Assembly (NCBI GenBank): GCA_963925895.1
Contig: CAWUVH010000016.1
Span: forward strand, 1-56,278
Length of the DNA: 56,278 nt
Reading direction: 5' to 3'
DNA from: Eutrophovita sp913057845
GTDB lineage: Bacteria; Pseudomonadota; Gammaproteobacteria; Burkholderiales; Eutrophovitaceae
Part shown: in pieces, positions 7,765 to 16,870 of the stretch
Layout of the letters: each line of letters begins with the position of its first letter
Position numbering within the stretch: the first letter of the stretch is position 1
Position numbers and translations under genes: made by a program
Notes under the pieces: model-generated
The model's database searches: none
What the model saw: only the letters and a program-made list of their open reading frames with translations
What the model was told of the DNA's origin: nothing

Positions 7765-8340
7765 TTAGGACTTTGCGTTAGATGAATGCAAAACCAACAT
7801 AGCCTGGCTCATCGCGCTCGCCATAATGTCTTGTTTCACTTTCAGCGATCGTTGTATCGCCTCGTCAATTAAAACTGTCTCGCTTTGTTGAGGCGCATGA
7901 AGCACATAATCAGACACCAATCGTTTATCCCCAGGATGTCCGACTCCGATTCTTAATCTCCAAAAATCAAGACCCACATGACGACCGATGTCCCGAATCC
8001 CATTATGTCCACCATGCCCTCCAGAATGTTTGAGCTTAACGACACCAGGCTCTAAATCAAGATCATCGTGGATCACCAAAACATCACTCGCGTCAATGTC
8101 ATAGAAACGGCACATCGACTGCACCGCACGGCCACTCTCATTCATGAAGGTCTGCGGCTTTAACACCCAAGCATCACTGCCATTCATCTTGATTCGCGAC
8201 ACATCTCCGAAAAATTTTGACTGATGCTCAAATACAATCGCTAACTCAGCAGCCAACTCATTGCACCACCAAAAGCCGACGTTGTGTCGAGTCGCTTCGT
8301 ACCTGCCACCTGGATTCCCCAATCCTACGAGTAGTTTCAT
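7765..8340 (-). CDS. pth: Peptidyl-tRNA hydrolase
   Basis: Pth recycles peptidyl-tRNAs dropped by ribosomes. The N-terminus MKLLVGLGNPG, the catalytic His in TRHNVGFWW, and the conserved Asp in IHDDLDL are all present. The frame extends two codons to a TTG at 8346, but the ATG at 8340 matches the family start. The length of 191 residues is normal. A terminator lies between this gene and rplY, so pth-ychF probably also have their own promoter or depend on read-through. Confidence 0.96.
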   Translation of the reverse strand: MKLLVGLGNPGGRYEATRHNVGFWWCNELAAELAIVFEHQSKFFGDVSRIKMNGSDAWVLKPQTFMNESGRAVQSMCRFYDIDASDVLVIHDDLDLEPGVVKLKHSGGHGGHNGIRDIGRHVGLDFWRLRIGVGHPGDKRLVSDYVLHAPQQSETVLIDEAIQRSLKVKQDIMASAMSQAMLVLHSSNAKS

Positions 8341-8368
8341 ACTCAAATTTTACCCGACATCCCAGTTA

Positions 8369-8401
8369 TAAAAAAAGCCGAGCATCCAATGGTGCTCGGC
8401 T
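8369..8401 (-). terminator. Rho-independent terminator after rplY
   Basis: A 9-base perfect stem (AGCCGAGCA with TGCTCGGCT at 8376-8401) with an 8-base loop is followed, in the minus direction, by a run of T. It starts about 22 bases after the rplY stop and should end the prs-rplY transcript before pth. Confidence 0.88.
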
Positions 8402-8423
8402 ATTTAAGCACGGTCGATAAAAA

Positions 8424-9110
8424 TTAAGTCTCGCTCGACGCACCTTTATCTTCATCTGCCGATTCTGTTGTGTCAGCATTCTCACCCTCAGAAGAATCAG
8501 CATCTGATGCTTCTTCGTCCGCACTAGCTCCACGGGCTTTTTGTATTGCAACCAATCCGAGATCCTCTCCACCTCGTCCAAGGTGAGCCGATTCAACACC
8601 TGATGGAAGATTCAGCTGAGACAAATTAATCGACTCCCCAATCTCAAGTGCGCCACAGTCAACCTCAATAAACTCAGGCAAGTCGCCTGGCAGACAGATT
8701 ACTTCGACATCAGACTCAATGTGATTCACAACGCCCCCACCCAGCTTAACGCTAGGCGCATCCTCTTCATTGATGAAGTGAAGCGGCACACGCATGGTGA
8801 TTTTCTCTTTAGCCGAGATTCGCTGAAAATCAACGTGCAACACCTCCATTTTCCAAGGATGCATTTGATAATCTCGAAGCAATACTTTTTGCGGTTTCCC
8901 ATCTAACAACATATCTAAAATCGAAGCGTGAAATGCTTCTTTTTTCAATTGTCTTAAGGTTTCCTTGTGGTCGAGCTCGATCATATTAGCTCCCTCTTGA
9001 GCACCATAGACCACACCCGGGACCTTGCCCGCTCTGCGGAGACGGCGGCTCGCACCCGTTCCCTGCACAGACCGAACTTCAGCATTTATTTTCATGTTGA
9101 TATCTGACAT
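8424..9110 (-). CDS. rplY: Ribosomal protein bL25, long CTC-type form
   Basis: bL25 binds 5S rRNA. The 228-residue product is the long form with an N-terminal 5S-binding domain (EVRSVQGTGASRRLRRAGKVPGVVYG) and a C-terminal TL5/CTC beta domain, followed by a low-complexity acidic tail (Glu/Asp/Ser/Ala-rich, about residues 190-228). A good GGAGA ribosome site lies 6 bases before the ATG. It is downstream of prs, as usual for this class, and upstream of a strong terminator. Confidence 0.96.
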   Translation of the reverse strand: MSDINMKINAEVRSVQGTGASRRLRRAGKVPGVVYGAQEGANMIELDHKETLRQLKKEAFHASILDMLLDGKPQKVLLRDYQMHPWKMEVLHVDFQRISAKEKITMRVPLHFINEEDAPSVKLGGGVVNHIESDVEVICLPGDLPEFIEVDCGALEIGESINLSQLNLPSGVESAHLGRGGEDLGLVAIQKARGASADEEASDADSSEGENADTTESADEDKGASSET

Positions 9111-9201
9111 ATTACTTCTCCAATCTAAATGGGAACCTCATCGCGACCAATTCGACCCCCGTACCAAAATGCCAGTTTAACCCAGCAAAAAATATCGTTC
9201 T

Positions 9202-10152
9202 TCAATCAATGAATAACGACGAAACAGAATCCTCATTACTAATACGACGTATTGTTTCAGCGAAAAGATTAGCGATTGATAATTGACGAATCTTGTCACA
9301 CCCTCGAGCCTCATCTGTAAGCGGTATGGTGTCGGTTACAACCAACTCATCAATCTCAGAACTCGCAATTCTCTCAATCGCCTTTCCTGATAAAACTGGA
9401 TGCGTGCAATAGGCAAGAACCTTCTTAGCCCCATTTCTCTTAAGTGCGGCGGCTGCTTCACAAAGAGTATTGGCCGTATCGACCATATCATCCATCAAAA
9501 CACACGTTCTACCACTCACCTCACCAATGATGTTCATCACGGTGGATACATTAGGTTTAGGGCGACGCTTATCGATAATAGCCAAATCCGACTCAAGTCT
9601 TTTTGCTAGCGCCCTTGCACGCACAACGCCGCCAACATCAGGAGATACAACGATTAAATCCTCATAGCCACACTTCCAGATATCCCCCAGGAGGACTGGT
9701 GCCGCATAAACGTTATCCACCGGTATATCAAAAAATCCTTGAATTTGATCTGCATGCAGATCCATCGTCAACAGTCGATCTACTCCGGCAGCTTGGAGGC
9801 AATTAGCCACAACTTTAGCGCTAATCGCCACTCGCGCAGACTTCGGCCTACGATCTTGTCGGGCATATCCTAAATAAGGTATGGCTGCTGTAATGCGTCC
9901 GGCTGAAGATCGCTTGAGCGCGTCAACCATCAATAATATTTCCATCAAACTTTCATTAGTCGGGGCGCATGCTGACTGAAGGACGAACACATCTCGCCCG
10001 CGCACGTTTTCAAGCAACTCGACCATCACCTCGCCGTCACTAAACCTCCCGACGGTAGCACGACCCATGCCGATATTTAAATGCTTAGCAACCTGCGCCG
10101 CTAGGATGGGATTCGCATTCCCAGTAAATACCATCAAACTTTCGTAGGCCAT
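9202..10152 (-). CDS. prs: Ribose-phosphate pyrophosphokinase (PRPP synthetase)
   Basis: Prs makes PRPP from ribose 5-phosphate and ATP for nucleotide, histidine, tryptophan and NAD synthesis. Recognisable segments are FSDGEVMVELLENVRGRDVF, YARQDRR, the metal/ATP loop DLHADQIQGFFDIPVDN, and the PRPP loop VLMDDMVDTANTL. The frame is open to 10212, but the family begins close to the LMVFTGNANP segment; the ATG at 10152 gives 316 residues, the usual size. The gene follows tRNA-Gln by about 120 bases. Confidence 0.95.
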   Translation of the reverse strand: MAYESLMVFTGNANPILAAQVAKHLNIGMGRATVGRFSDGEVMVELLENVRGRDVFVLQSACAPTNESLMEILLMVDALKRSSAGRITAAIPYLGYARQDRRPKSARVAISAKVVANCLQAAGVDRLLTMDLHADQIQGFFDIPVDNVYAAPVLLGDIWKCGYEDLIVVSPDVGGVVRARALAKRLESDLAIIDKRRPKPNVSTVMNIIGEVSGRTCVLMDDMVDTANTLCEAAAALKRNGAKKVLAYCTHPVLSGKAIERIASSEIDELVVTDTIPLTDEARGCDKIRQLSIANLFAETIRRISNEDSVSSLFID

Positions 10153-10274
10153 ACTTTCGCCGCTCTCCAGGAAAAGTCCTAATTTAGTTCGCTCTGCAGT
10201 AACCAGCAGCACGAAGCAATGATTAATGAGATGAAGCTAAAACGCTTTAAAAACTATCGCTTCAGCTCGAAATA

Positions 10275-10351
10275 TGGCTGGGGAGGAAGGATTCGAACCT
10301 TCGCATGCTGGAATCAAAATCCAGTGCCTTAACCAACTTGGCTACTCCCCA
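10275..10351 (-). tRNA. tRNA-Gln (anticodon TTG)
   Basis: Reading the minus strand, a 77-base cloverleaf can be drawn: acceptor TGGGGAG pairs with CTCCCCA, discriminator G, and an encoded CCA end. The anticodon stem is CTGGA/TCCAG with loop TTTTGAT, so the anticodon is TTG (reads CAA/CAG). The T arm is AGGTTCGAATCCT. The weak U1-A72 pair and G73 are glutamine identity features. It starts only 13 bases after the ispE stop, so it is probably cut from an ispE-prs transcript. Confidence 0.96.
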
Positions 10352-10364
10352 AAAACTTGTCTGC

Positions 10365-11213
10365 CTAATCACCCGTCAAATCAAATAACGGATGGTGATC
10401 CAATCCTCGAGCCACGAACCCGAACCAGCACGGCGGCACTTTCGTCAGTAGTGCCTTAGCTCGCTCTGGATCCGCAAACGGACAGAATATACTTGACCCC
10501 GACCCGCTCATTGCAGCTGGCCCGTGCTGCCCTAACCACTCTAGCACCGACTGCACCTCTGGATACAAACGACATACCGTATCCTGCAGATCATTTCGGC
10601 CCTCATGTGAGGAAAAGTCCGCTATTTTGATGGGTTTGGAATTTCGTGTCAATTCCGAGTCACCAAACACTGATGCCGTGGATACAGAACAGTTTGGATG
10701 AACAACCAAGTAACAAGCCTCCCCAAGGTCCATCGGGGAGAACTGTTCACCGATTCCCTCAGCAAAAGCATTGCGTCCAAAGATAAAAAATGGCACATCA
10801 GCACCAAGTGAAACAGCAAGTTCCTGTAACTCCCGTCTTGTGAGATTAAGCGCCCACAGCTTATTCATCACCAAAAGAACCGTTGCCGCATCTGAGCTGC
10901 CACCTCCGAGGCCACCTCCATGCGGAATACGTTTCAACACATCCAGTTCAACACCTTGATTGACAGAATAGCGCTCGACCAACAATCGCGCGGCCCGGAC
11001 CGACAAATCATCAGCATCAGACCAAGAATGGTGCGACACCCGCCGCACCTCATTTTGAGGTATTAATCTAAACCCAATTGAATCGGCAAAATCAATCAGC
11101 CGAAATACGGTTTGAAGCGAATGATAACCATCATCTCGTTTCCCAATAATCCGTAAAAGCAAATTAAGCTTTGCCGGCGCCGGAAAATAATCAAAGCCCT
11201 CCCTCATCGTCAC
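10365..11213 (-). CDS. ispE: 4-diphosphocytidyl-2-C-methylerythritol kinase
   Basis: IspE phosphorylates CDP-ME in the MEP route to isoprenoids. It is a GHMP kinase: PAPAKLNLLLRI at the start, the ATP loop PHGGGLGGGSSDAATVL at about 96-112, the Asp in SLGADVPFFIFG, and the GSGSSIF glycine motif near the C-terminus. The frame begins with a GTG whose last two bases overlap the lolB stop (GTGA); an ATG two codons later is the alternative. Length 282 residues is normal. It is coupled to lolB and followed by tRNA-Gln. Confidence 0.95.
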   Translation of the reverse strand: MTMREGFDYFPAPAKLNLLLRIIGKRDDGYHSLQTVFRLIDFADSIGFRLIPQNEVRRVSHHSWSDADDLSVRAARLLVERYSVNQGVELDVLKRIPHGGGLGGGSSDAATVLLVMNKLWALNLTRRELQELAVSLGADVPFFIFGRNAFAEGIGEQFSPMDLGEACYLVVHPNCSVSTASVFGDSELTRNSKPIKIADFSSHEGRNDLQDTVCRLYPEVQSVLEWLGQHGPAAMSGSGSSIFCPFADPERAKALLTKVPPCWFGFVARGLDHHPLFDLTGD

Positions 11214-11788
11214 AAATCAAGCCTTATCCATTTGTCTAAGACAAACCGAATTTTGAGATCTTCAAATTCAAGTCTCATGACTCGAGGAAGCATAGACCCC
11301 TCAGCGTATTGCTCGAAAGTAATTTTCCACCCATCTTGCTCGAGATAGGTCAAGCGTTGTTGGCTATCTCTTGCGGCCAAATGATCCACAGCCACCTCGG
11401 GGTTTACTCGCCCTCGAGCCCAATACTTCAATCCATTTAGAGGCAAACTCCAACCCAGCACCCGCTGGGTTAACTCTTCTACCGAAGGCGCTTCATAGAC
11501 CTGATCTTTCGTCTCCAAGACAGCTCCTTCACGAGGAGAGACCAATATCACAGCAATAATCGACCCCGTAGGCGCGTAAACATCAACAGCATCAATATCA
11601 GCGCGATGACTCCACTTGATTCGAGCCGAGGAGCCCTCTTTTCCCATCTTCGCGGCAATACGACCCGAGACTTCAAATTCGTCGTACACGAACTGGGTCG
11701 TCGGCAGTTTCTTCTCTTGAAATAGCGAACAACCTGTCACAACGACACTCAGAACCACACAAAATGCCCAGGCCTTAATCACCCCCAT
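11210..11788 (-). CDS. lolB: LolB, outer-membrane lipoprotein receptor
   Basis: LolB accepts lipoproteins from LolA and inserts them in the outer membrane. The 192-residue product has a lipoprotein signal with lipobox VTGC at about residues 17-20, followed by the LolB beta-barrel-like body (FEVSGRIAAKMGKEGSSARIKW; VLGWSLPLNGLKYWARG is the most diagnostic segment). The start overlaps the end of the TPR gene by 14 bases, and its stop overlaps ispE, so the three are translationally linked. Confidence 0.93.
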   Translation of the reverse strand: MGVIKAWAFCVVLSVVVTGCSLFQEKKLPTTQFVYDEFEVSGRIAAKMGKEGSSARIKWSHRADIDAVDVYAPTGSIIAVILVSPREGAVLETKDQVYEAPSVEELTQRVLGWSLPLNGLKYWARGRVNPEVAVDHLAARDSQQRLTYLEQDGWKITFEQYAEGSMLPRVMRLEFEDLKIRFVLDKWIRLDL

Positions 11789-13565
11789 ACCGCTTCACTG
11801 TGTCGAGCAAAACATCGTTGTCCGGAAATTGGTCTAAAGCGCTCGTCCAAACGAATTTAGCGTCAACCTCAAGACCTACAGCCCAAAGCGCTTCGCCCAA
11901 GTGAGCCGCTATTTCGGGATGAGGCTCGAGCTCATAGGCTCTTTGCAACAACACGATGCTTTTATCGTAATTTTTCAGCTTAAATTCAATCCAGCCCATG
12001 CTATCGATAAATACAGGGTCATCTGGAGACAATTCAAGCGCACGGATAAGCAGCGTTTTAGCCTCATCGAATCGATCCGTTTTATCTACAAGGGTGTATC
12101 CCAACGCGTTGTAGGCCTGCGCGTTATTTGGCTGCAACTCAATCAAACGTCTCAGTCTTATCTCTAAAATATCAAGGCGACCAATTTGTTCTGCCGCCAT
12201 AGCCGAGCTGTACAAGAGACTAGGCTCATTCAACCTCGCGCTCAATCCTTCGTCAAGAACACGAAAATAATCTTCAAGCTTCCCCGACTCTCGATACATC
12301 ATGCCTTGCAACTCAACAAACGCGACAAAATGTTCTGGGGTCTCGCTCGCCCTTTGCTTGAGGTAATCGATTGTCAACTCAAGACCCTCTGAGACCAACT
12401 TAAGCTTCGCCAAATGCGATTGCGCCTCAATGAATCGTTCGCCCTTAGGCACACTAGAAAACCAATTTTTAGCCGTTTCAATAGAATTTAATTTTTCATC
12501 AATGAGGCCTAATTGAAAATAGGCAGAGGCTCGATCTTCGTACCCTAGAGAAAGAGCTCGATGAACCCGATCTTTTGACTCTTCAAACCTTTCGACCTCG
12601 AACATTACTAGCGCCAGAGTAAACCGCACATTGGCGTTACTGGCATCATCTCGCACCATATACTGCAGATGAGGAATCGCATCCTCGTAGCGCTCTTCTC
12701 GAATTAAATCCCCTACGACACTCGCCCGCACAACACCCGCATCGGCGTGAAACTCAAGAAATTCAGATAGGAATTTAATGGATTGAGCGCTGTCAATTTT
12801 TCTTAGCGCGGAAGCCTGCAATAAAGCAGCATCCTCCGAGCGGGGCTGAAAACCCAATGCTTTTTCAGCATGCATGCTGGCTTGTTCAGCAAATCCGGCT
12901 CTCAAAGCCGACTGACCAAGTAATAACGATTTAAGCGCAGAATCTGGCAAGCTTAATGTGACTTCTGATAAAAATCGATACCCACCCTCTCGATTCTGTG
13001 CACTACCTACCAAGTCGCCTAAATATTGAAGTTTTTTATCTATAGCGCTCTCATTATTGGCCAAAAACTCTCGAATTAAAGGTCGGGCAACATCAAATTC
13101 GTTGTTCCTCAGAATCACCGTCAAGTAGACAAATTTAGCCTTGATTGAATCGGGGTCTAATCGAAACCAAACTTTTGCGGCCTCTAGAGCAAGGTCCAGC
13201 CTCCGCGCAACATTCGCGGCATCGGCGGCCATCTCTGCGATGTCAGCTCGCTCCTCAATCCGGAGTATATCCACCAATGTCTCCGCAGAAAGTTCATAAA
13301 GCTTATTGTGTTTCGCAAATTCAGCGATCAAAAATTTCAACATCAGATCGGAGCGAAAAGCACCACGTGGACGATCTCGTCGACGCTGCTCCTGCAGTGG
13401 ATTGAATTCGTCGCCATCAGACTGCGCCTGAGCCACCCACATGTCGTAGGAGATTGCGGGCGGGCAAAAGACACACTCGTCAGTAGGGCTTCCAGTCGCA
13501 CCAAGGGCTGAAGGCGGCACCAGACAAACGAAAAAAGCCGCAAAAAGTGATAACAATATCTTCAT
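11775..13565 (-). CDS. Exported TPR-repeat protein of the lolB-ispE operon
   Basis: A 596-residue protein with an N-terminal signal peptide (about residues 1-22, ending SALGA) and tandem tetratricopeptide-like helices over most of its length. The clearest repeats are at about 480-560 (NAQAYNALGYTLVDKTDRFDEAKTLL; PVFIDSMGWIEFKLKNYDKSI). Such a protein is the standard upstream neighbour of lolB in betaproteobacteria, and a role in the outer-membrane or periplasm is likely; the exact partner is unknown. Start at 13565 gives a good signal peptide. It diverges from the ABC exporter genes across a 233-base gap. Confidence 0.88.
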   Translation of the reverse strand: MKILLSLFAAFFVCLVPPSALGATGSPTDECVFCPPAISYDMWVAQAQSDGDEFNPLQEQRRRDRPRGAFRSDLMLKFLIAEFAKHNKLYELSAETLVDILRIEERADIAEMAADAANVARRLDLALEAAKVWFRLDPDSIKAKFVYLTVILRNNEFDVARPLIREFLANNESAIDKKLQYLGDLVGSAQNREGGYRFLSEVTLSLPDSALKSLLLGQSALRAGFAEQASMHAEKALGFQPRSEDAALLQASALRKIDSAQSIKFLSEFLEFHADAGVVRASVVGDLIREERYEDAIPHLQYMVRDDASNANVRFTLALVMFEVERFEESKDRVHRALSLGYEDRASAYFQLGLIDEKLNSIETAKNWFSSVPKGERFIEAQSHLAKLKLVSEGLELTIDYLKQRASETPEHFVAFVELQGMMYRESGKLEDYFRVLDEGLSARLNEPSLLYSSAMAAEQIGRLDILEIRLRRLIELQPNNAQAYNALGYTLVDKTDRFDEAKTLLIRALELSPDDPVFIDSMGWIEFKLKNYDKSIVLLQRAYELEPHPEIAAHLGEALWAVGLEVDAKFVWTSALDQFPDNDVLLDTVKRYGGD

Positions 13566-13798
13566 AATTAACTCGAAAGGTAGTCCTTAAAGAACATCTG
13601 ATCACAATTAATGTAAAAAATTCACTGTAACTGACAACCAATTATGCGCCCAGCCTTCAAAGAAGAGTTAAGTTTAGGTATATTACTCCACTTACTCTGA
13701 CCAGTTCGCCTCGAGACTTTATCGAACGATATTGTTACAGTCGCACACTGAGCCGGATCAACACAGACCTTTAACACTAAGCTAAAGTCGCAAAAAAT
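13566..13798. other. Intergenic region between divergent TPR and ABC genes
   Basis: This 233-base gap, the longest in the window, must hold the promoters of both the TPR-lolB-ispE operon and the ABC-mutM operon. I see AT-rich stretches but no pair of -35/-10 elements or palindrome that I would defend, no tRNA, and no convincing small ORF. The short minus-strand frame crossing it overlaps the ABC start and looks like chance. Confidence 0.6.
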
Positions 13799-14749
13799 AT
13801 GGCCAATCAAGATAACTCCCTGACATTATCAGCCTCAGGACTCACCCGCAGGTACGGTAATAATATCGCTGTCAGTGATGTGTCTTTATCACTACGCAAA
13901 GGGGAAATAGTAGGCCTACTAGGGCCCAATGGGGCAGGCAAGTCAACAATGATGAAAATGATCACTGGCAACCTAGCCCCCACTGAGGGATCCATTCAGG
14001 TGTGCGGCATCGATCTAATTGATGACCCAATTGCCGCAAAAACAAAAATTGGATACTTACCCGAGATTCCTCCCGTATATAAAGAATTGCGCGTCGACGA
14101 GTACTTAAAGCTTGTTGCCAAGCTGCATAAAGTATCCGCAAAAAGAATACACGCAGCAGTTGATCATGCTAAGGAAAGAACGGGGTTGACTGAGATGAGC
14201 CAGCGCCTCATCGGCTCACTATCAAAAGGCTTTCAGCAACGCGTTGGTATCGCACAAGCAATCATCCATGAGCCTGAAGTCGTGATCCTAGATGAGCCTA
14301 CCGTTGGCTTGGACCCGAATCAAATTATTGAAATTCGTTCTTTAATTAAAGAGCTGGGTGAAAACCACAGCGTCATTCTCTCAACACATATACTTCCCGA
14401 GGTCGAGGCTATTTGTGACAGCGTTAAAATACTGCACAAAGGAAGGGTTGTTTTCGATGACGAAATCGGCGGACTAAGACAATTCCGCTCAGGAAAATCA
14501 ATCCAAGCCTCTTTCCGCAACCCTCCCACTCAAACTCTGCTCGAGAGCACACTAAGCAACGTAAAAATCACTGCCATCCGGGATGGCGTATATCGCATCT
14601 CTGGACTTGAATTAGAACATGACCCGACTGACGACCTGGTGCAAATCAGCGTTCACAAAGGCTGGGGGTTGTTTGAACTGGTGGGTGCTCAGGCGAGCGT
14701 TGAAGAAGTGTTTGTAGAACTCACCACTCAAGACATCGTCTCGATGTGA
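13799..14749 (+). CDS. ABC-2 type exporter ATPase (GldA/CcmA-like)
   Basis: A 316-residue ABC ATPase. Walker A GPNGAGKST is at about residues 43-51, signature LSKGFQQRVGIAQA at about 142-155, Walker B VVILDEPTVGLDP directly after, and the switch His in LSTHILPEVEAICD. The last 90 residues form an accessory domain like that of gliding-associated GldA and related ABC-2 exporters. It starts the four-gene unit with a permease, a GldG-like protein and a DUF4340 protein. The transported or extracted substrate is unknown; gliding is not implied, since similar units occur widely in non-gliding proteobacteria. Confidence 0.92.
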   Translation: MANQDNSLTLSASGLTRRYGNNIAVSDVSLSLRKGEIVGLLGPNGAGKSTMMKMITGNLAPTEGSIQVCGIDLIDDPIAAKTKIGYLPEIPPVYKELRVDEYLKLVAKLHKVSAKRIHAAVDHAKERTGLTEMSQRLIGSLSKGFQQRVGIAQAIIHEPEVVILDEPTVGLDPNQIIEIRSLIKELGENHSVILSTHILPEVEAICDSVKILHKGRVVFDDEIGGLRQFRSGKSIQASFRNPPTQTLLESTLSNVKITAIRDGVYRISGLELEHDPTDDLVQISVHKGWGLFELVGAQASVEEVFVELTTQDIVSM

Positions 14750-14786
14750 TGACCCCGACAACTATTATGCATTCAAAAAATACACA

Positions 14787-15530
14787 ATGATTATCGTTAT
14801 CGCACTCAAGGAACTCCGGTCGATGTTTGCCTCTCCACTGGCTTGGGTCGTCCTAGCCTTTGTTCAGGTTATCTTGGCTAATATTTTTATCGAACAAGTC
14901 AATACATTCATGATCGTGCAAGCGCAACTCGCAAGAACACCAAATGCTCCTGGATTGACTGAGTTGGCAATTGTCCCGATGTTTGGGGCTGCGCAAATGG
15001 TTTTACTAATGTCCATTCCACTCCTAACAATGAGGCTGATCTCCGAGGAAAAACGTAATCAAACCATGGCTCTTCTTGTGTCTGCCCCGATATCCATGAT
15101 GCAAATTATTGTCGGTAAATTTGTAGCAATGACGATCTTCTTGTGCCTCATCCTCACCCTCATTGCCGCCATGTCATTGTCACTACTATTTGGCGCCGCA
15201 GTCGATCTAGGTTTGATCATCGCAAACCTATGTGGTCTTTTATTGCTGGGGATGGCCTATTCCTCGATTGGGATTTTTATTTCATGCCTAACAGTGCATC
15301 CCGTCGTGGCAGCAGTAATGACTTTAGCTGTCTTTATGGGCTTCTGGGTGATTGGGCTCGCGGCATCGGATCCAAGCAGTTGGCTTAACTGGGTTTCAAT
15401 CTCTAAGAGATTCGAGGGATTCATGGACGGATATATTTCACTGCCTGACGTCACCTTCTTCGTGGTTGTGATTGGTCTCTTTATCTTTTTATCCATTCGA
15501 AAACTTGATTCGGAACGGCTAAGCTCATGA
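14787..15530 (+). CDS. ABC-2 type permease (GldF-like)
   Basis: A 247-residue membrane protein with about six hydrophobic helices and the ABC-2 layout: start MIIVIALKELRSMFASPLAW, conserved cytoplasmic segment ISEEKRNQTMALLVSAPISMMQIIVGKF after the second helix, and four further helices to the C-terminus. It is the channel partner of the preceding ATPase (37 bases upstream) and overlaps the GldG-like gene by 4 bases. Substrate unknown. Confidence 0.9.
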   Translation: MIIVIALKELRSMFASPLAWVVLAFVQVILANIFIEQVNTFMIVQAQLARTPNAPGLTELAIVPMFGAAQMVLLMSIPLLTMRLISEEKRNQTMALLVSAPISMMQIIVGKFVAMTIFLCLILTLIAAMSLSLLFGAAVDLGLIIANLCGLLLLGMAYSSIGIFISCLTVHPVVAAVMTLAVFMGFWVIGLAASDPSSWLNWVSISKRFEGFMDGYISLPDVTFFVVVIGLFIFLSIRKLDSERLSS

Positions 15531-16870
15531 AAATTAACGCAAAATTTAGATTCCAATTGCTCATACAAAATGGGGTATTCGTAGGCCTTTTGCTTGGCAT
15601 TGCCGCCCTCGTAATTTTCCTGGCTGAAGAATCTAATATTCGATGGGACTTAACTCACAGTCAGCGGAACACTCTGTCTACCGCAACAATTGAGACTCTC
15701 AAAAAAATCGATAGCCCCATTACGATTACTGCGTTTGTCACTACCGACGCAGAGGGTGATCTACGCCAACCTATTGTCAACTTTCTCACACCGTATCAAC
15801 TGGAAAAAAATGATATTCAGTTTAACTTCATTAACCCCAGAGAAGATCCATTCGCCGCCAAGAAGGCCGGAGTTACTGTCAACGGCGAATTAGTCATTGA
15901 ACTGAAGGGTCGAACTGAAAAACTCAAGACGTTGAACGAACAAGATTTAACCAACTTACTCATTCGCCTGATGAGAAATAATCAACGCGTTATCACAGCT
16001 TTAGTCGGACATGGCGAGGGGGACTTCTCCCGCCAGGGGAGCAAAGATCTAAGTGACCTTGGCAAAAAACTTTCAGCGCGCGGCTTTCAACTTGATGTCT
16101 TAAATTTCGCATCTGGACAAGACCTTGAACCTAACCAGTCAGTATTAATCATTGCCGCCCCAACAGTCACGTTGCTTCCTGGTGAGGTGAACCGCATCAA
16201 ACGATACCTCGAAGGTGGCGGCAACCTCCTTTGGATGATAGACGACGCAACCACAGCAGGATTAGATCCTATCAGCGAGCATCTTGGTGTTGCGCTACCT
16301 ACTGGCGTTGTCGTTGATCCTAGCGCCCGCCTTCGAAGCGGATCCGTCGCCCTTTCCCTCGCCCAAAGTTATGCCGATCATCCCGTAACTGAATTAATGA
16401 ACGTGAATACGGTATTTCCTTACGCTCGAGGCATTTTCGAGTTCGACAACAAAGACTACCGTTTCACCCCATTAATCACTGTCGCACCGCAAGGGTGGAT
16501 TGAAACCCAGGGGTTAAAAAATGCCACCTTCCAAGAGGGAGAGGATAAAAAAGGCCCCATCACGATTGCAGCCACACTTGAAAGAAGCATAAAAGATAAA
16601 GTTCAAAGAGTTGTAATCGTTGGCTCGGGCAGGGCATTTTCGAATGAGTTCCTAGCGTCACTGGGAAACGCTGATTTAGTAACCAATATCATCAATTGGA
16701 TCTCGGGTGATGAACTACTCATATCAATCGAGCCCAAATCGCGTGTTGATATGTCCTTGAATCTACCCCCTGTTGCGATTTCTTTAATTGTTACGGGCTT
16801 TTTGTTTGCAGGTCCGATTGGGTTATTAATTGCCGGGATGCTGATTTGGTGGCTTAGGCGAAGGGCATGA
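15527..16870 (+). CDS. GldG-like ABC-associated membrane protein
   Basis: The 447-residue protein has one N-terminal helix (about 13-32), a large extracytoplasmic region, and a C-terminal helix pair (about 415-443) followed by a basic tail (WWLRRRA). After the first helix comes the family pattern RWDLTHSQRNTLSTATIETL and a domain related to the GldG/IFT52-type ABC_transp_aux family (ITALVGHGEGDFS; LLWMIDDATTAGLD). Such proteins accompany GldA/GldF ATPase-permease pairs; their molecular role is unresolved. Overlaps of 4 bases with both neighbours point to one translational unit. Confidence 0.88.
   Translation: MKINAKFRFQLLIQNGVFVGLLLGIAALVIFLAEESNIRWDLTHSQRNTLSTATIETLKKIDSPITITAFVTTDAEGDLRQPIVNFLTPYQLEKNDIQFNFINPREDPFAAKKAGVTVNGELVIELKGRTEKLKTLNEQDLTNLLIRLMRNNQRVITALVGHGEGDFSRQGSKDLSDLGKKLSARGFQLDVLNFASGQDLEPNQSVLIIAAPTVTLLPGEVNRIKRYLEGGGNLLWMIDDATTAGLDPISEHLGVALPTGVVVDPSARLRSGSVALSLAQSYADHPVTELMNVNTVFPYARGIFEFDNKDYRFTPLITVAPQGWIETQGLKNATFQEGEDKKGPITIAATLERSIKDKVQRVVIVGSGRAFSNEFLASLGNADLVTNIINWISGDELLISIEPKSRVDMSLNLPPVAISLIVTGFLFAGPIGLLIAGMLIWWLRRRA

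Noticed and set aside
10213..10274. Terminator after tRNA-Gln
   Set aside because: Only a weak GCTGAAGC/GCTTCA pairing with a long loop; not enough to call, and prs probably shares the transcript.
13622..13810. 62-codon minus-strand ORF in the gap before the ABC ATPase gene
   Set aside because: It overlaps the ABC start, has no ribosome site or family-like pattern, and the sequence looks like random translation.
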